This document shows, piece after piece, positions 1 to 9,016 of a stretch of DNA of 20,580 nt. The stretch is taken from NCBI RefSeq assembly GCF_002811985.1, contig NZ_NPDU01000078.1, forward strand, positions 1 to 20,580, written 5' to 3'. Position 1 is the first letter of the stretch, and each line of letters begins with the position of its first letter. The notes under the pieces are model-generated. The model saw only the letters and a list, made by a program, of their open reading frames with translations, made no database searches and had not been told where the DNA came from. A program made the position numbers and the translations under genes. The stretch is from Leptospira adleri. GTDB taxonomy: Bacteria > Spirochaetota > Leptospiria > Leptospirales > Leptospiraceae.

Positions 1-90
1 AAAATAGAAAAAGTAAAATGGATCCTCCTCGGGAATGAACGATCTTTTTTATGGAATCAAGAATCGAATGCGGATTCGAGAAAAGAGTGA
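1..90 (+). CDS. Possible 3' end of an unidentified gene (partial)
   Basis: Frame 1 is open from the first base to a TGA at 88-90, giving 29 codons that end ...NADSRKE. The other two plus frames are closed early, by TAG at 5-7 and TGA at 36-38. The peptide is hydrophilic with a short hydrophobic patch (WILLGN) and matches nothing I recognise. A chance open stretch of this length is quite possible. If it is real, the gene starts left of the window and ends here, just before the structured non-coding stretch. Confidence 0.3.
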   Translation, partial: KIEKVKWILLGNERSFLWNQESNADSRKE

Positions 91-186
91 CTTTTGCGGA
101 GGATTTGTCGGAACTCCGGCGAGAAGAATTTTACTTTAGAATATAAGATTTTTATGATAGAGGGGCGTCTCTCGAGCTTTCCCGCG

Positions 187-275
187 AACCCGCCCTCCAC
201 ACGAAACTCAGCGCGGCGCTCTTTACGGATCGCGCCGCAGGGTCGCCCGCGACTTTTTACGGGCGATTGCGGGTT
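187..275. repeat. Three nested or adjacent inverted repeats resembling a three-way junction
   Basis: The outer arms AACCCGC (187-193) and GCGGGTT (269-275) are perfect complements. Between them lie two independent perfect hairpins. One has GCGGCGC at 213-219 and GCGCCGC at 232-238 with a 12-base loop. The other has TCGCCCG at 243-249 and CGGGCGA at 260-266 with a 10-base loop. A T-rich run (ATTTTTCT) follows at about 283-290. It could be a structured RNA, a dispersed palindromic repeat or a rho-independent terminator of the gene at the left edge. The first hairpin shares its loop with one at 18251-18276. Confidence 0.55.
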
Positions 276-316
276 TCCGACAGATTTTTCTAAAGATTCA
301 ATTCATCTTTATATAC

Positions 317-349
<33 letters not shown>

Positions 350-562
350 GGCTTGATCTTTCCGACAAAATAAAATATGATTTTGGGGGCGCGCTGGAAG
401 TTATATTTCGAAGGCAGGGTCCCACGTTTTGATTCTCTGGAGATTCGTTTTGGTTTTTGCGGCCTGAAAGTCGTTTTTCTAAGTATTCGAAAGTTTCCAA
501 TTTTCAATTGTAGAATTTTTGCTCTTCTTTGAAAAAGGAAAAAGCGATTTCCGGATTCAAAG

Positions 563-1492
563 ATGACAAACGCGCCTCGAAGAAACCTTCCCGAAAGTAA
601 AAACAGAATGATCGCCTTTTTGTTAAGCGTATTCTTCTTGTCTCTCTACTTCGGAAACGCGAGCGGTTTTTTTTCTTCTCCTTGGTCGATCTGGATTCTT
701 CTTTTTTTCTCCGCGATTTTTTCTTACACGCTCTGGGCTCTCATTCACGAATGTGTTCACGGAAATTTTTCGAACTCCCGCGCCGAAAGTCATCTTGCAG
801 GAAGGATTCTTTGTATTCTTTTTGGAACTCCCTATCAAGTCGCAAAGACTGCGCATCTGATGCATCATAAATTCAATCGGGAGGAAGGCGAGAGGATCGA
901 ATTTATAGAACCGAACGGAATCCCGGTTTCGATTCAGAAATTCTTCTATTACCTAAAACTTTTGCAGGGAACTTATTTTTTGGAAGTCGCCGGCGGTTTT
1001 CTTTTATCCTTGCCGCTTTCTTTTTCGATTCCTTTTGCGGAAAAATATTTTTCCCGTCTTCCGGTGCAAAAGGCTTTTTTCAAACAGATTCAAAAACCTG
1101 AAATCGTTCGCGAGTTGCGGATCGATTCTTTTTGGATTCTTTTTTTGTTCGGAATCGCTTTTCTTTTTTCGGGTCCTTTCTTCTGGGTCTTGGTTTCGGT
1201 TTTGATTTTAAGAGGATTTATCGTCTCCGTTCTGGATCATTCGTATCATTACGGAAAAGACATCGACGATTCTTATTCTTCTTACAACTTAGGAGTTCCC
1301 AAAGTTCTGTCCTTTCTCTTTCTCAATTTCAACTATCATCGGATTCATCATTTCTTTCCCGGTTGTCCTTGGAATCGTTTGCCCGATCAGTTTGCAAAGA
1401 CGAAAGATCGAATGGATCTTTCTCTCTTTCGACAAACGTTTCGGCAATTCCGCGGGCTCTTGGCTCTTCCTGAAAATTCCAAGACTTCTTAA
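563..1492 (+). CDS. Membrane fatty acid desaturase family protein
   Basis: This is a 309-aa integral membrane di-iron enzyme of the fatty acid desaturase/hydroxylase family, expected to introduce double bonds or hydroxyl groups into acyl chains or related lipids using O2. The three histidine boxes are visible: HECVH at residues 62-66, HLMHH at 98-102 and HRIHH at 259-263. An additional HSYHY occurs at about 226-230. Hydrophobic segments lie at about 18-33, 42-60, 140-156 and 188-225, giving the usual pairs of membrane spans with the boxes on the cytoplasmic side. The length is normal for the compact bacterial members. The ATG at 563 lacks a close Shine-Dalgarno sequence; M16 is an alternative start just before the first span. 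The substrate cannot be told from the sequence. It stands 73 bases before pyrB and is probably transcribed on its own. Confidence 0.88.
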   Translation: MTNAPRRNLPESKNRMIAFLLSVFFLSLYFGNASGFFSSPWSIWILLFFSAIFSYTLWALIHECVHGNFSNSRAESHLAGRILCILFGTPYQVAKTAHLMHHKFNREEGERIEFIEPNGIPVSIQKFFYYLKLLQGTYFLEVAGGFLLSLPLSFSIPFAEKYFSRLPVQKAFFKQIQKPEIVRELRIDSFWILFLFGIAFLFSGPFFWVLVSVLILRGFIVSVLDHSYHYGKDIDDSYSSYNLGVPKVLSFLFLNFNYHRIHHFFPGCPWNRLPDQFAKTKDRMDLSLFRQTFRQFRGLLALPENSKTS

Positions 1493-1525
1493 GAAAGTTT
1501 AAATTTGCGGATACGGCGCTTCAAT

Positions 1526-1555
1526 TTGATTGTCAAAAGGGGCATTTTTTACATT
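1526..1555 (+). promoter_or_regulatory. Possible pyrB promoter
   Basis: TTGATT (1526-1531) and TACATT (1550-1555) are separated by 18 bases and lie just upstream of the preferred pyrB ATG at 1566. If used, the transcript would start within a few bases of the ATG and be leaderless or nearly so, which would agree with the lack of a Shine-Dalgarno sequence there. Leptospira promoters are poorly defined, so this is only a candidate. Confidence 0.25.
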
Positions 1556-1565
1556 CTGTCGCTTA

Positions 1566-2492
<927 letters not shown>

Positions 2493-2498
2493 TTTTTT

Positions 2499-2847
2499 TT
2501 GGAACGTAAAATCTGGACATACGAAGAGGCGCGTAAAATTCTACCCGTGATAAGGGAGATTACGGAAGAATACTATTCTTATGTATCGGAACTGACGACT
2601 CAGCTTCGGGAAAAAATTCTTCCCGAGAACGAAATGGAACAGAAGGAAGAATCGATTCGGATTTCGATCTTCGAATGGTCTTCCAAAGTTCAAGAATACG
2701 GAATCGAAGTCAAAGGTCTTTGGCTGATAGATTTCGATCACGGAAACGGATATTATTGCTGGCACCTCGGAGAAGAGGATCTTCTTTTCGAACACGGTTA
2801 CGAAGAAGGTTTTGCCGGAAGAAAATTAATCGATAGGGAAAACGAAG

Positions 2848-2864
<17 letters not shown>
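2499..2864 (+). CDS. DUF2203 family protein, function unknown
   Basis: This is a 121-aa soluble acidic protein matching DUF2203 by pattern. The N-terminal motif [11 protein letters not shown] is followed by a helical region rich in Glu. The C-terminal family signature runs [12 protein letters not shown], then [25 protein letters not shown]. The start is a TTG, which places the conserved YEEA motif at the expected position near the N-terminus. No ATG precedes the conserved region, and only a distant AGGA lies upstream. It begins six bases after the pyrB stop, and its last 17 bases overlap the start of dapL in another frame, so the three genes look like one translation-coupled unit. No biochemical role is known to me for this family; its context with amino acid and nucleotide synthesis is suggestive only. 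Confidence 0.82.
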
Positions 2865-4074
<1,210 letters not shown>

Positions 4075-4090
4075 GAATTTTTTATAAAAG

Positions 4091-4146
4091 CAAAAGCCGA
4101 TCGCTTCCCGTGTGCGCTTTTTCACGAATCGTCGGCTTTTGTTTCG
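4091..4146 (+). terminator. Terminator after dapL
   Basis: CAAAAGCCGA at 4091-4100 and TCGGCTTTTG at 4132-4141 are perfect complements, with further partial pairing inside the 31-base loop (GATCG against CGAATC; CGTG against CACG). The right arm runs into TTTTGTTT. It lies 17 bases after the dapL stop and probably ends the pyrB-DUF2203-dapL transcript. The A-rich left side could also serve the opposite strand. Confidence 0.75.
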
Positions 4147-4483
4147 CTTCTGTCATTTTATCATTTGAGCCAATGAAGTCCGCGCCTGGATTTCTTAATT
4201 TTCCGCAAATACAAATCCTCTTTTATTCCTTTTGCGTTAAGGATTGGAATTTCGACTTCCAGAGGGAAAATAAAAATCTGCAATTTTGAAAATACATTTC
4301 CCATTATCGTTTTTGATAAGCGAACTTTTATTTCCAAGTTGCTGTCCGTTATAAAATTCAAATCAAGAAGAATTAAGAAAATATAATAATACTTCTTTTC
4401 TGACTTCGGCATTGGAAAACTGTGTCCTTTGAAGGCGAAAAAGTTAGACGAAATCTATCGCCTTCGGAAACGACGAAAGATTC
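4142..4483. other. AT-rich stretch, no confident gene
   Basis: This stretch is visibly more AT-rich than the flanking genes. One reading frame on the minus strand (4161-4412, 83 codons beginning MPKSEKKYYYIFLILL) is open, but its Ile/Lys/Phe/Tyr content is what AT-rich DNA gives by chance. It has only a distant AAAGGA upstream and no recognisable domain. The right end carries the promoter region and ribosome binding site of the lipoprotein gene. Confidence 0.4.
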
Positions 4484-4495
4484 AAGGAGTATTCG

Positions 4496-4804
4496 GTGAA
4501 AAAATATCTATCTGCCTGTATCGGCATTCTTCTATTCGTAGGCTGTTCTATGAATACGCGGACTCTTAAAAAGACGGAAACGGAAGCCGTGATTCAAGGG
4601 ATCGGAATGACCGAATTCGAAGCAAGAGAAGCGGCTCTCAAGGAAATTCAAGGAATTTTCCCTGAGTACAAGGAGTCAAAACCAACCGAATGCAAACAAG
4701 AATATTACGCTTCCGGTCGAACTACCGGAGTCGGAGCAAATCAACAGTATTCGGCATCGGGCAGTACGTATTATAGTTGTATTGTATTCGCCGCCAAGAA
4801 ATAG
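4496..4804 (+). CDS. Small lipoprotein, function unknown
   Basis: This is a 102-aa protein with a bacterial lipoprotein signal peptide: MKKYL, a hydrophobic stretch, and a lipobox FVGC with the lipidated cysteine at 17. The start is a GTG with an excellent AAGGAG at 4484-4489, seven bases upstream. The mature part has a helical segment (TEFEAREAALKEI) and then a Gly/Ser/Tyr-rich segment holding two cysteines (TECKQ and YYSCIVF) that could form a disulfide once exported. The AREAAL helix resembles short periplasmic domains found in various small lipoproteins, but I cannot assign a family. A strong terminator follows at 4871-4903, and the gene seems to be a single-gene transcript. Confidence 0.85.
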   Translation: MKKYLSACIGILLFVGCSMNTRTLKKTETEAVIQGIGMTEFEAREAALKEIQGIFPEYKESKPTECKQEYYASGRTTGVGANQQYSASGSTYYSCIVFAAKK

Positions 4805-4870
4805 TCCGAAAGAATTCAGGTTAAGTTTTGCCTTCAAAAAATAGAATCCGGCTTCCGATCTGAAGAACAA

Positions 4871-4903
4871 AAACCCGAATCGGAATTTCCGATTCGGGTT
4901 TTA
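4871..4903 (+). terminator. Terminator after the small lipoprotein gene
   Basis: AAACCCGAATCGGAA at 4871-4885 and TTCCGATTCGGGTTT at 4887-4901 form a perfect 15-bp inverted repeat around one base (in practice a small AATTT loop), followed by TTAT. The A-run on the left arm makes it potentially bidirectional, so it could also stop transcription arriving on the minus strand from the beta-helix lipoprotein gene. Confidence 0.88.
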
Positions 4904-5176
4904 TACCGCACTTTCTTGTTTTTATCGATGTCCGCCGAGTTTGAAAAGTAGGAACTCACACATTGCAAGCTCGAAACGCAGAATTCTTCTTTCCTTAAGT
5001 TCGGCTCTCAATCAAACCATCGAACCGAATTGTTTGTTCCGACAAAGTTTTTGCCAAAAAAACTTGTTGAAAGCGGTTCTTTGTTTTCGTTCGGAGCAGA
5101 ATTCAGTCCGAGTTTTCTACCGTCGGCTTTGATTCTTTCAACGTAAACACATTCAAAAAATTGAATCTATTTTTTA
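4904..5176. other. Intergenic stretch between convergent genes
   Basis: I see no convincing gene here. It holds one copy of the 19-base repeat AAAAGTAGGAACTCACACA (4944-4962), whose second copy is at 12886-12904. A short hairpin ATTCAA/TTGAAT at 5151-5166 lies just beyond the stop of the minus-strand lipoprotein gene. On that strand its loop is TTTT but no clear T-tract follows, so it is at best a weak terminator. Confidence 0.5.
4944..4962 (+). repeat. Dispersed short repeat, copy 1
   Basis: AAAAGTAGGAACTCACACA is identical over 19 bases to 12886-12904. A shorter relative, GTAGGAACTCCCGCAAA, is at 12814-12830. All copies are intergenic and in the same orientation within this window. Confidence 0.7.
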
Positions 5177-7573
5177 TCAAGGCGAGCAGTTTCCGTTATA
5201 TTCGAAGGCTCCGATGGAATATCCGAAAGAACCCGTCGGCACCGGCGCGGGAAGAATGTTTGAAGTTCTAGAAGTTCCCCTAATGTCGCGTTGATAAAAT
5301 TGAGAGATCGCCGGAGGATAAGCGGGATCAACTCCGCCATAAACGGAATTACATTTTGAATTCGAATTCAGTAAGAGGACGTTCAAATTTCCAGTCGGAT
5401 TCTGGAATAAAGGATCGTGACTGAAGTTAGTTTGAGTCGCATTCGTAAGAGGCGTAAGACAAAGAAAAGCATCTTTCAAAGGACTCGGTTCTATGCCGCA
5501 CACTCTAAAAGGTCCTCCCGGAGAGGAGGAAACCGCGGGGTTACAACCGAAGAAATTATTTCCTCGGATATCCGAGGCGGTATTGACGTTGTTTGTATCG
5601 TAGTTCAGGCATATTCGGTTCGTAGCCGACGGATTCGTAAGAAACTGATTGTTGACCAACTTTAAGTTAACGGCTCCGGTGCTCTGATGATGGATGCCAT
5701 AGGAACGAGTCGTTCCGTTTCCGCCGAATATCGTATTGTGAATAACGTAAAAGTTCGGTGAGTTGATCCGCAAAGCTTCGATACCTTTCGAAGTGACAGC
5801 GTTTACCGTTGGAGTTCCGTTTACGTGATATGCATTGATGATATTATTTGCGATCACTAGGGTCTGAGTAAAGTTGTCGGCCATGTTGTTGATCGCAATT
5901 CCAACGGAAGAATCAATGCCGTCGTTCAAATTGAGATGAGATGCCCCGCTGATCGAGTTGTTGTAAACATACCCCTGAGTGTCGTTGAACAATCGAAGTC
6001 CGATCGACATCGAATTTCCGCTCCCGCCTAAGATATAATTTTCGGAGACTATGAAAGAGTTTCTTACGTTGGACGCATAGATGCCGGATCTCGCAAGCAT
6101 CAAGGCGTAAGGCGCGCTCGAAGCCGTTCCTAAAATCGTGTTTTTGTTGATCGTCAGAGTAAAAGCGCCCGTGGAAATATTATCCAGCCATATTCCCGTT
6201 GCAACTCGGTTGTTGGAATTTGTGATAAGAGTAAAGCCTTGGATTAAAACGTCGGATGTCAAAGTTAAGGATCCGCCGGCGATCGGAGTGCAAGAGGTAA
6301 GGTCGCTTCCTCCGCAGGCTCCGACTCCGAGATTGTCTTGAATCGTAGTCTGATTGGCGACAATATCCCTAGATTGAAAGTCCATGCTGAAGCCTCCCAA
6401 AAGTTGGAGCTTATCTATCAATACGATTCTATCGGCAAGAGTAGTGATTGAATAAGACCCTTGAGCGACGAGGACAAAGCACGGGGAAAGAGTGTTACAC
6501 TGGGAGATCGCATATTGAATGCTATTGCAGGAAGTTGCGACAGTACCGCAGGAACCAACGTTCGTACCCGTTCCGTTCACGTATTTTATTTGATTTGTGA
6601 CCGTATAACTCGTAGGCTGCGGGAGATTGAACGGACGGTTGGTTCCCGATTCCGTACATCCCGAAAGCTGAATACATTGTCTTAAACCGTTATTCCAGTT
6701 GATGTTCGGATGGATCGTAAGTCTATTCGTGTTGTAATCTGCGGCGGTCAGTGGAAGCGCAGACGTACTCATGTTACCGAAACAGTAAATCGGAGGTGCC
6801 GAAAAGTTGCAACTCATCGGAGTTACCGGTTTTGAAAACGTAAGAATCACGTCGTCCAAGGAGCCTATCGCAGTTTGATCGACAGGTAAGGAATCGAGCA
6901 AACTCAAACAATTCACGTTAAGTGTCACGGGCGCTCCGTTTATAGTTCCGGAAGCAGGGGGAATCGTTTCGATTATGCAAGTGTGCTTATTAGGATTGGA
7001 AAGAATGGAAGCGGAATACGAAAGCGAGTCTGGAATCTGAGCCGAAAAAGAATAAGTCCCATCGTTCGTAACATTCAAAGTATCAACGGCTCCGTTCCGA
7101 ACGGAAAGTGTTCCGCTCGCGGAGTTTGAAATTCCAAAAACGTTCACGTTTAAATTGAAGAATTTCGTTCCGCAGTTGATCTCAACAAGATTAGAATCCG
7201 GAGTGATCATTCCCTTTGGATTTGTGATCGCACAAGTTTGGCTCGGAATTGTAACTGGTTGCGAAAGAATGGAAACCGAAAATTCGGAATATTTCATTTT
7301 TTTGTTTGGAAATTCAAAATCTCCGTTACCCGAAATCGTAAGAACTTCCGAGTCCTGATCTGAAATCGTAAAAGAAGCGCCGCTCGCCAATCCTTGAACT
7401 CGAGCCTTGAGTTTGAGCGGCGTTTGTGCGTTCGTAAGAAAATTGGAGAAAATCGCGGTATCAAAGATGGAGCCTCCTTCCGGTTTGCGGACGCAGGAAG
7501 AAAGGGTAAAGAAACTTAGAATCAAAAGAAAAGAAGCGTATTTGAATTGTCTGAAATTATAATATTTATTCAT
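5177..7573 (-). CDS. Surface-type lipoprotein with Ig-like and beta-helix domains
   Basis: The preferred start is the ATG at 7571-7573, giving 798 aa with a lipoprotein signal peptide (MNKYYNFRQFKY, a hydrophobic core, lipobox LSSC, cysteine 27). The frame continues upstream to 7651, but those 26 residues would precede the signal peptide. After the signal come two tandem beta-rich repeats (about 53-134 and 137-222), each ending in an Asn-Cys (INC, VNC) with a second cysteine (TC) upstream. An Ig-like segment follows (about 228-327, DDVILTFSKPV). From about 329 a right-handed beta-helix region begins with YVNGTGTNVGSC and a DUF1565-like TSCNSIQYAISQC; Asn-rich turns continue almost to the C-terminus. 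The architecture is typical of large Leptospira outer-membrane lipoproteins. Beta-helices of this kind often bind or cut polysaccharide, but I see no catalytic signature. It has no close partner gene on its strand. Confidence 0.85.
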   Translation of the reverse strand: MNKYYNFRQFKYASFLLILSFFTLSSCVRKPEGGSIFDTAIFSNFLTNAQTPLKLKARVQGLASGASFTISDQDSEVLTISGNGDFEFPNKKMKYSEFSVSILSQPVTIPSQTCAITNPKGMITPDSNLVEINCGTKFFNLNVNVFGISNSASGTLSVRNGAVDTLNVTNDGTYSFSAQIPDSLSYSASILSNPNKHTCIIETIPPASGTINGAPVTLNVNCLSLLDSLPVDQTAIGSLDDVILTFSKPVTPMSCNFSAPPIYCFGNMSTSALPLTAADYNTNRLTIHPNINWNNGLRQCIQLSGCTESGTNRPFNLPQPTSYTVTNQIKYVNGTGTNVGSCGTVATSCNSIQYAISQCNTLSPCFVLVAQGSYSITTLADRIVLIDKLQLLGGFSMDFQSRDIVANQTTIQDNLGVGACGGSDLTSCTPIAGGSLTLTSDVLIQGFTLITNSNNRVATGIWLDNISTGAFTLTINKNTILGTASSAPYALMLARSGIYASNVRNSFIVSENYILGGSGNSMSIGLRLFNDTQGYVYNNSISGASHLNLNDGIDSSVGIAINNMADNFTQTLVIANNIINAYHVNGTPTVNAVTSKGIEALRINSPNFYVIHNTIFGGNGTTRSYGIHHQSTGAVNLKLVNNQFLTNPSATNRICLNYDTNNVNTASDIRGNNFFGCNPAVSSSPGGPFRVCGIEPSPLKDAFLCLTPLTNATQTNFSHDPLFQNPTGNLNVLLLNSNSKCNSVYGGVDPAYPPAISQFYQRDIRGTSRTSNILPAPVPTGSFGYSIGAFEYNGNCSP

Positions 7574-7959
7574 CGATTTATAAAGAGATATCCTGTAAAA
7601 ACAACAAATCGTGATTCTTGATTTTATTTCTTTTTCTAAAGCCGAATTCACTTCTTATAGAATGCGAATCCTAAAAAAATTGTAGAATCGGTGCTGGGTC
7701 GAGGAGAAGAAGATCAGACCTTTAAAACGGCTTCAGAATAGCGGTACGGAGGAGAAATAAGAGTTTTTGAATTGTTTTAGATCCTCAAAATCCGAATTCG
7801 GATGATTTAGGGGAGGGGTTATTCGAAAGAAAGCGGACATACGGAAACAAAAAGGATCCTCCGGGGAAAATCCGAGGAAAAACAGAGGTTCCCAATTCTA
7901 TTTTTTTCAAGTCGAACCTTGGAACTGGCAAATCGATCCGCGAGTTGTTTCCAAAAATT
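7574..7959. other. Intergenic stretch upstream of the beta-helix lipoprotein
   Basis: I see no convincing gene. On the minus strand this is the space between the stop of the propeller gene and the lipoprotein start, so it should carry the lipoprotein promoter. A weak inverted repeat AGGTTC (7886-7891)/GAACCT (7914-7919) surrounds a T-rich run and could be a poor terminator of the propeller gene. Confidence 0.4.
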
Positions 7960-9006
7960 TCATTCTACGATCCTTTGAAATAACGAATCTTCCGAAACGG
8001 AAAAGGTGATAAATTCTTTCCCATGCGTAGTAAATAAAAAATTTCCTATTTTGCGTAAGGCGCGGAGAGAATCAAAACAATACAAATCGTTTTTGCGGGG
8101 ATCGTAATCGTCTTCCTCTTCGTCCGATTCCTGGGATTTATTTTTCACTTTGGAGGGAATTTCAATGTATTCTTTTGAATTACGATCTTCGAAAAGTTCG
8201 AATAAAGGCAGGATCCTTTTTTCCTTTCGATCCAAGGAAGCGTAAGAATAATCGAAACAAAGCAGCACGTTCCCGTCGGAAAGAGCGATACAATCTACGG
8301 GTTCGTAACGAATTGCAATCGGTTCGTCGATCTGCTGGAGATTCTTATCCAAGATTAGAATCGAAGAGAATTCTTTTTTTCCCTTTTTGGTTTCTCCATA
8401 TAAGACGATCTCTTCTCCGATCGGATATATTTTGGACGGTTTGAAATTCGGAAAACTTTTTTTATCCTCGTTTTTAAGTGTTCCGCCTAACGCGGAAATG
8501 GTATATAAGAATTCCCTGTTGTTTACGAATAAAAAATTATCTCCGAAAGGAACCAGTTTTTCCACAAAACCCTTGTCCGTTTTTTGAATAGGAAACGGTT
8601 GAATCGAGTCCGGTTTTTTTAAGTCGACGATCCCGATTCCTTCCCAGTTCATCGCAAGGATCGCCTGATTCGAGGAAAAATGAAGATCGTAGAGGTCGTA
8701 ACCCAATAGGACGTAGGATTCCAAAAATTTCGGATCTGATGGGTCGTAGAGATCGAATTCGTGAAGGGCTCTTCTGCTTTCGGTTGCATACAACTTCTCT
8801 TCCCGGATCGCGAGACTTCCGATCGAATTTTGAAATCGAATCGAACGAACCTGTTTTGGATCTGCCGGATCGTTCAGATCGAGAACGTGAATTTCTCGAG
8901 CATCTCCGTACAAGTCGCAGATGTAAGCGTGGTTTTTATGAATTACAAATCTGTTTGCGGAACTCAAGGGGATTCTTTTCAGAAGTTTTAATTGCGCTTG
9001 ATACAT
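7960..9006 (-). CDS. LVIVD-type beta-propeller protein, function unknown
   Basis: This is a 348-aa protein built of repeats resembling the LVIVD family. They recur as a beta strand, a label-like turn and an Asp-Pro motif: HVLDLNDPADP (40-50), FDLYDPSDP (84-92) and GIVDLKKPDS (125-134), with weaker copies after that. There is no signal peptide and no membrane segment, so it is probably cytoplasmic. A strongly acidic insert (SQESDEEEDDYDP) lies near residue 300, before a last repeat (YCFDSLRALRKIGNFLFTTHG). A GAGG about ten bases before the ATG supports the start. It begins 10 bases after the stop of the large TPR gene and is surely co-transcribed with it. Such propellers usually serve as protein-binding platforms; the partner here is plausibly the TPR protein, which is inference. 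Confidence 0.8.
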   Translation of the reverse strand: MYQAQLKLLKRIPLSSANRFVIHKNHAYICDLYGDAREIHVLDLNDPADPKQVRSIRFQNSIGSLAIREEKLYATESRRALHEFDLYDPSDPKFLESYVLLGYDLYDLHFSSNQAILAMNWEGIGIVDLKKPDSIQPFPIQKTDKGFVEKLVPFGDNFLFVNNREFLYTISALGGTLKNEDKKSFPNFKPSKIYPIGEEIVLYGETKKGKKEFSSILILDKNLQQIDEPIAIRYEPVDCIALSDGNVLLCFDYSYASLDRKEKRILPLFELFEDRNSKEYIEIPSKVKNKSQESDEEEDDYDPRKNDLYCFDSLRALRKIGNFLFTTHGKEFITFSVSEDSLFQRIVE

Positions 9007-9016
9007 TCTTTTTTCC

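Noticed and set aside
4161..4412. Minus-strand open frame of 83 codons
   Set aside because: Composition is what AT-rich DNA produces, the nearest AAAGGA is too far from the ATG, and there is no recognised domain. I leave it as undecided and list the stretch as non-coding.
5151..5166. Terminator of the beta-helix lipoprotein gene
   Set aside because: Only a 6-bp AT stem and no T-tract after it on the minus strand.
8805..8825. Third copy of the GGATCGCG hairpin
   Set aside because: Only GGATCGCGAG is shared; it lies inside the propeller coding sequence and the flanking bases do not match the conserved loop.
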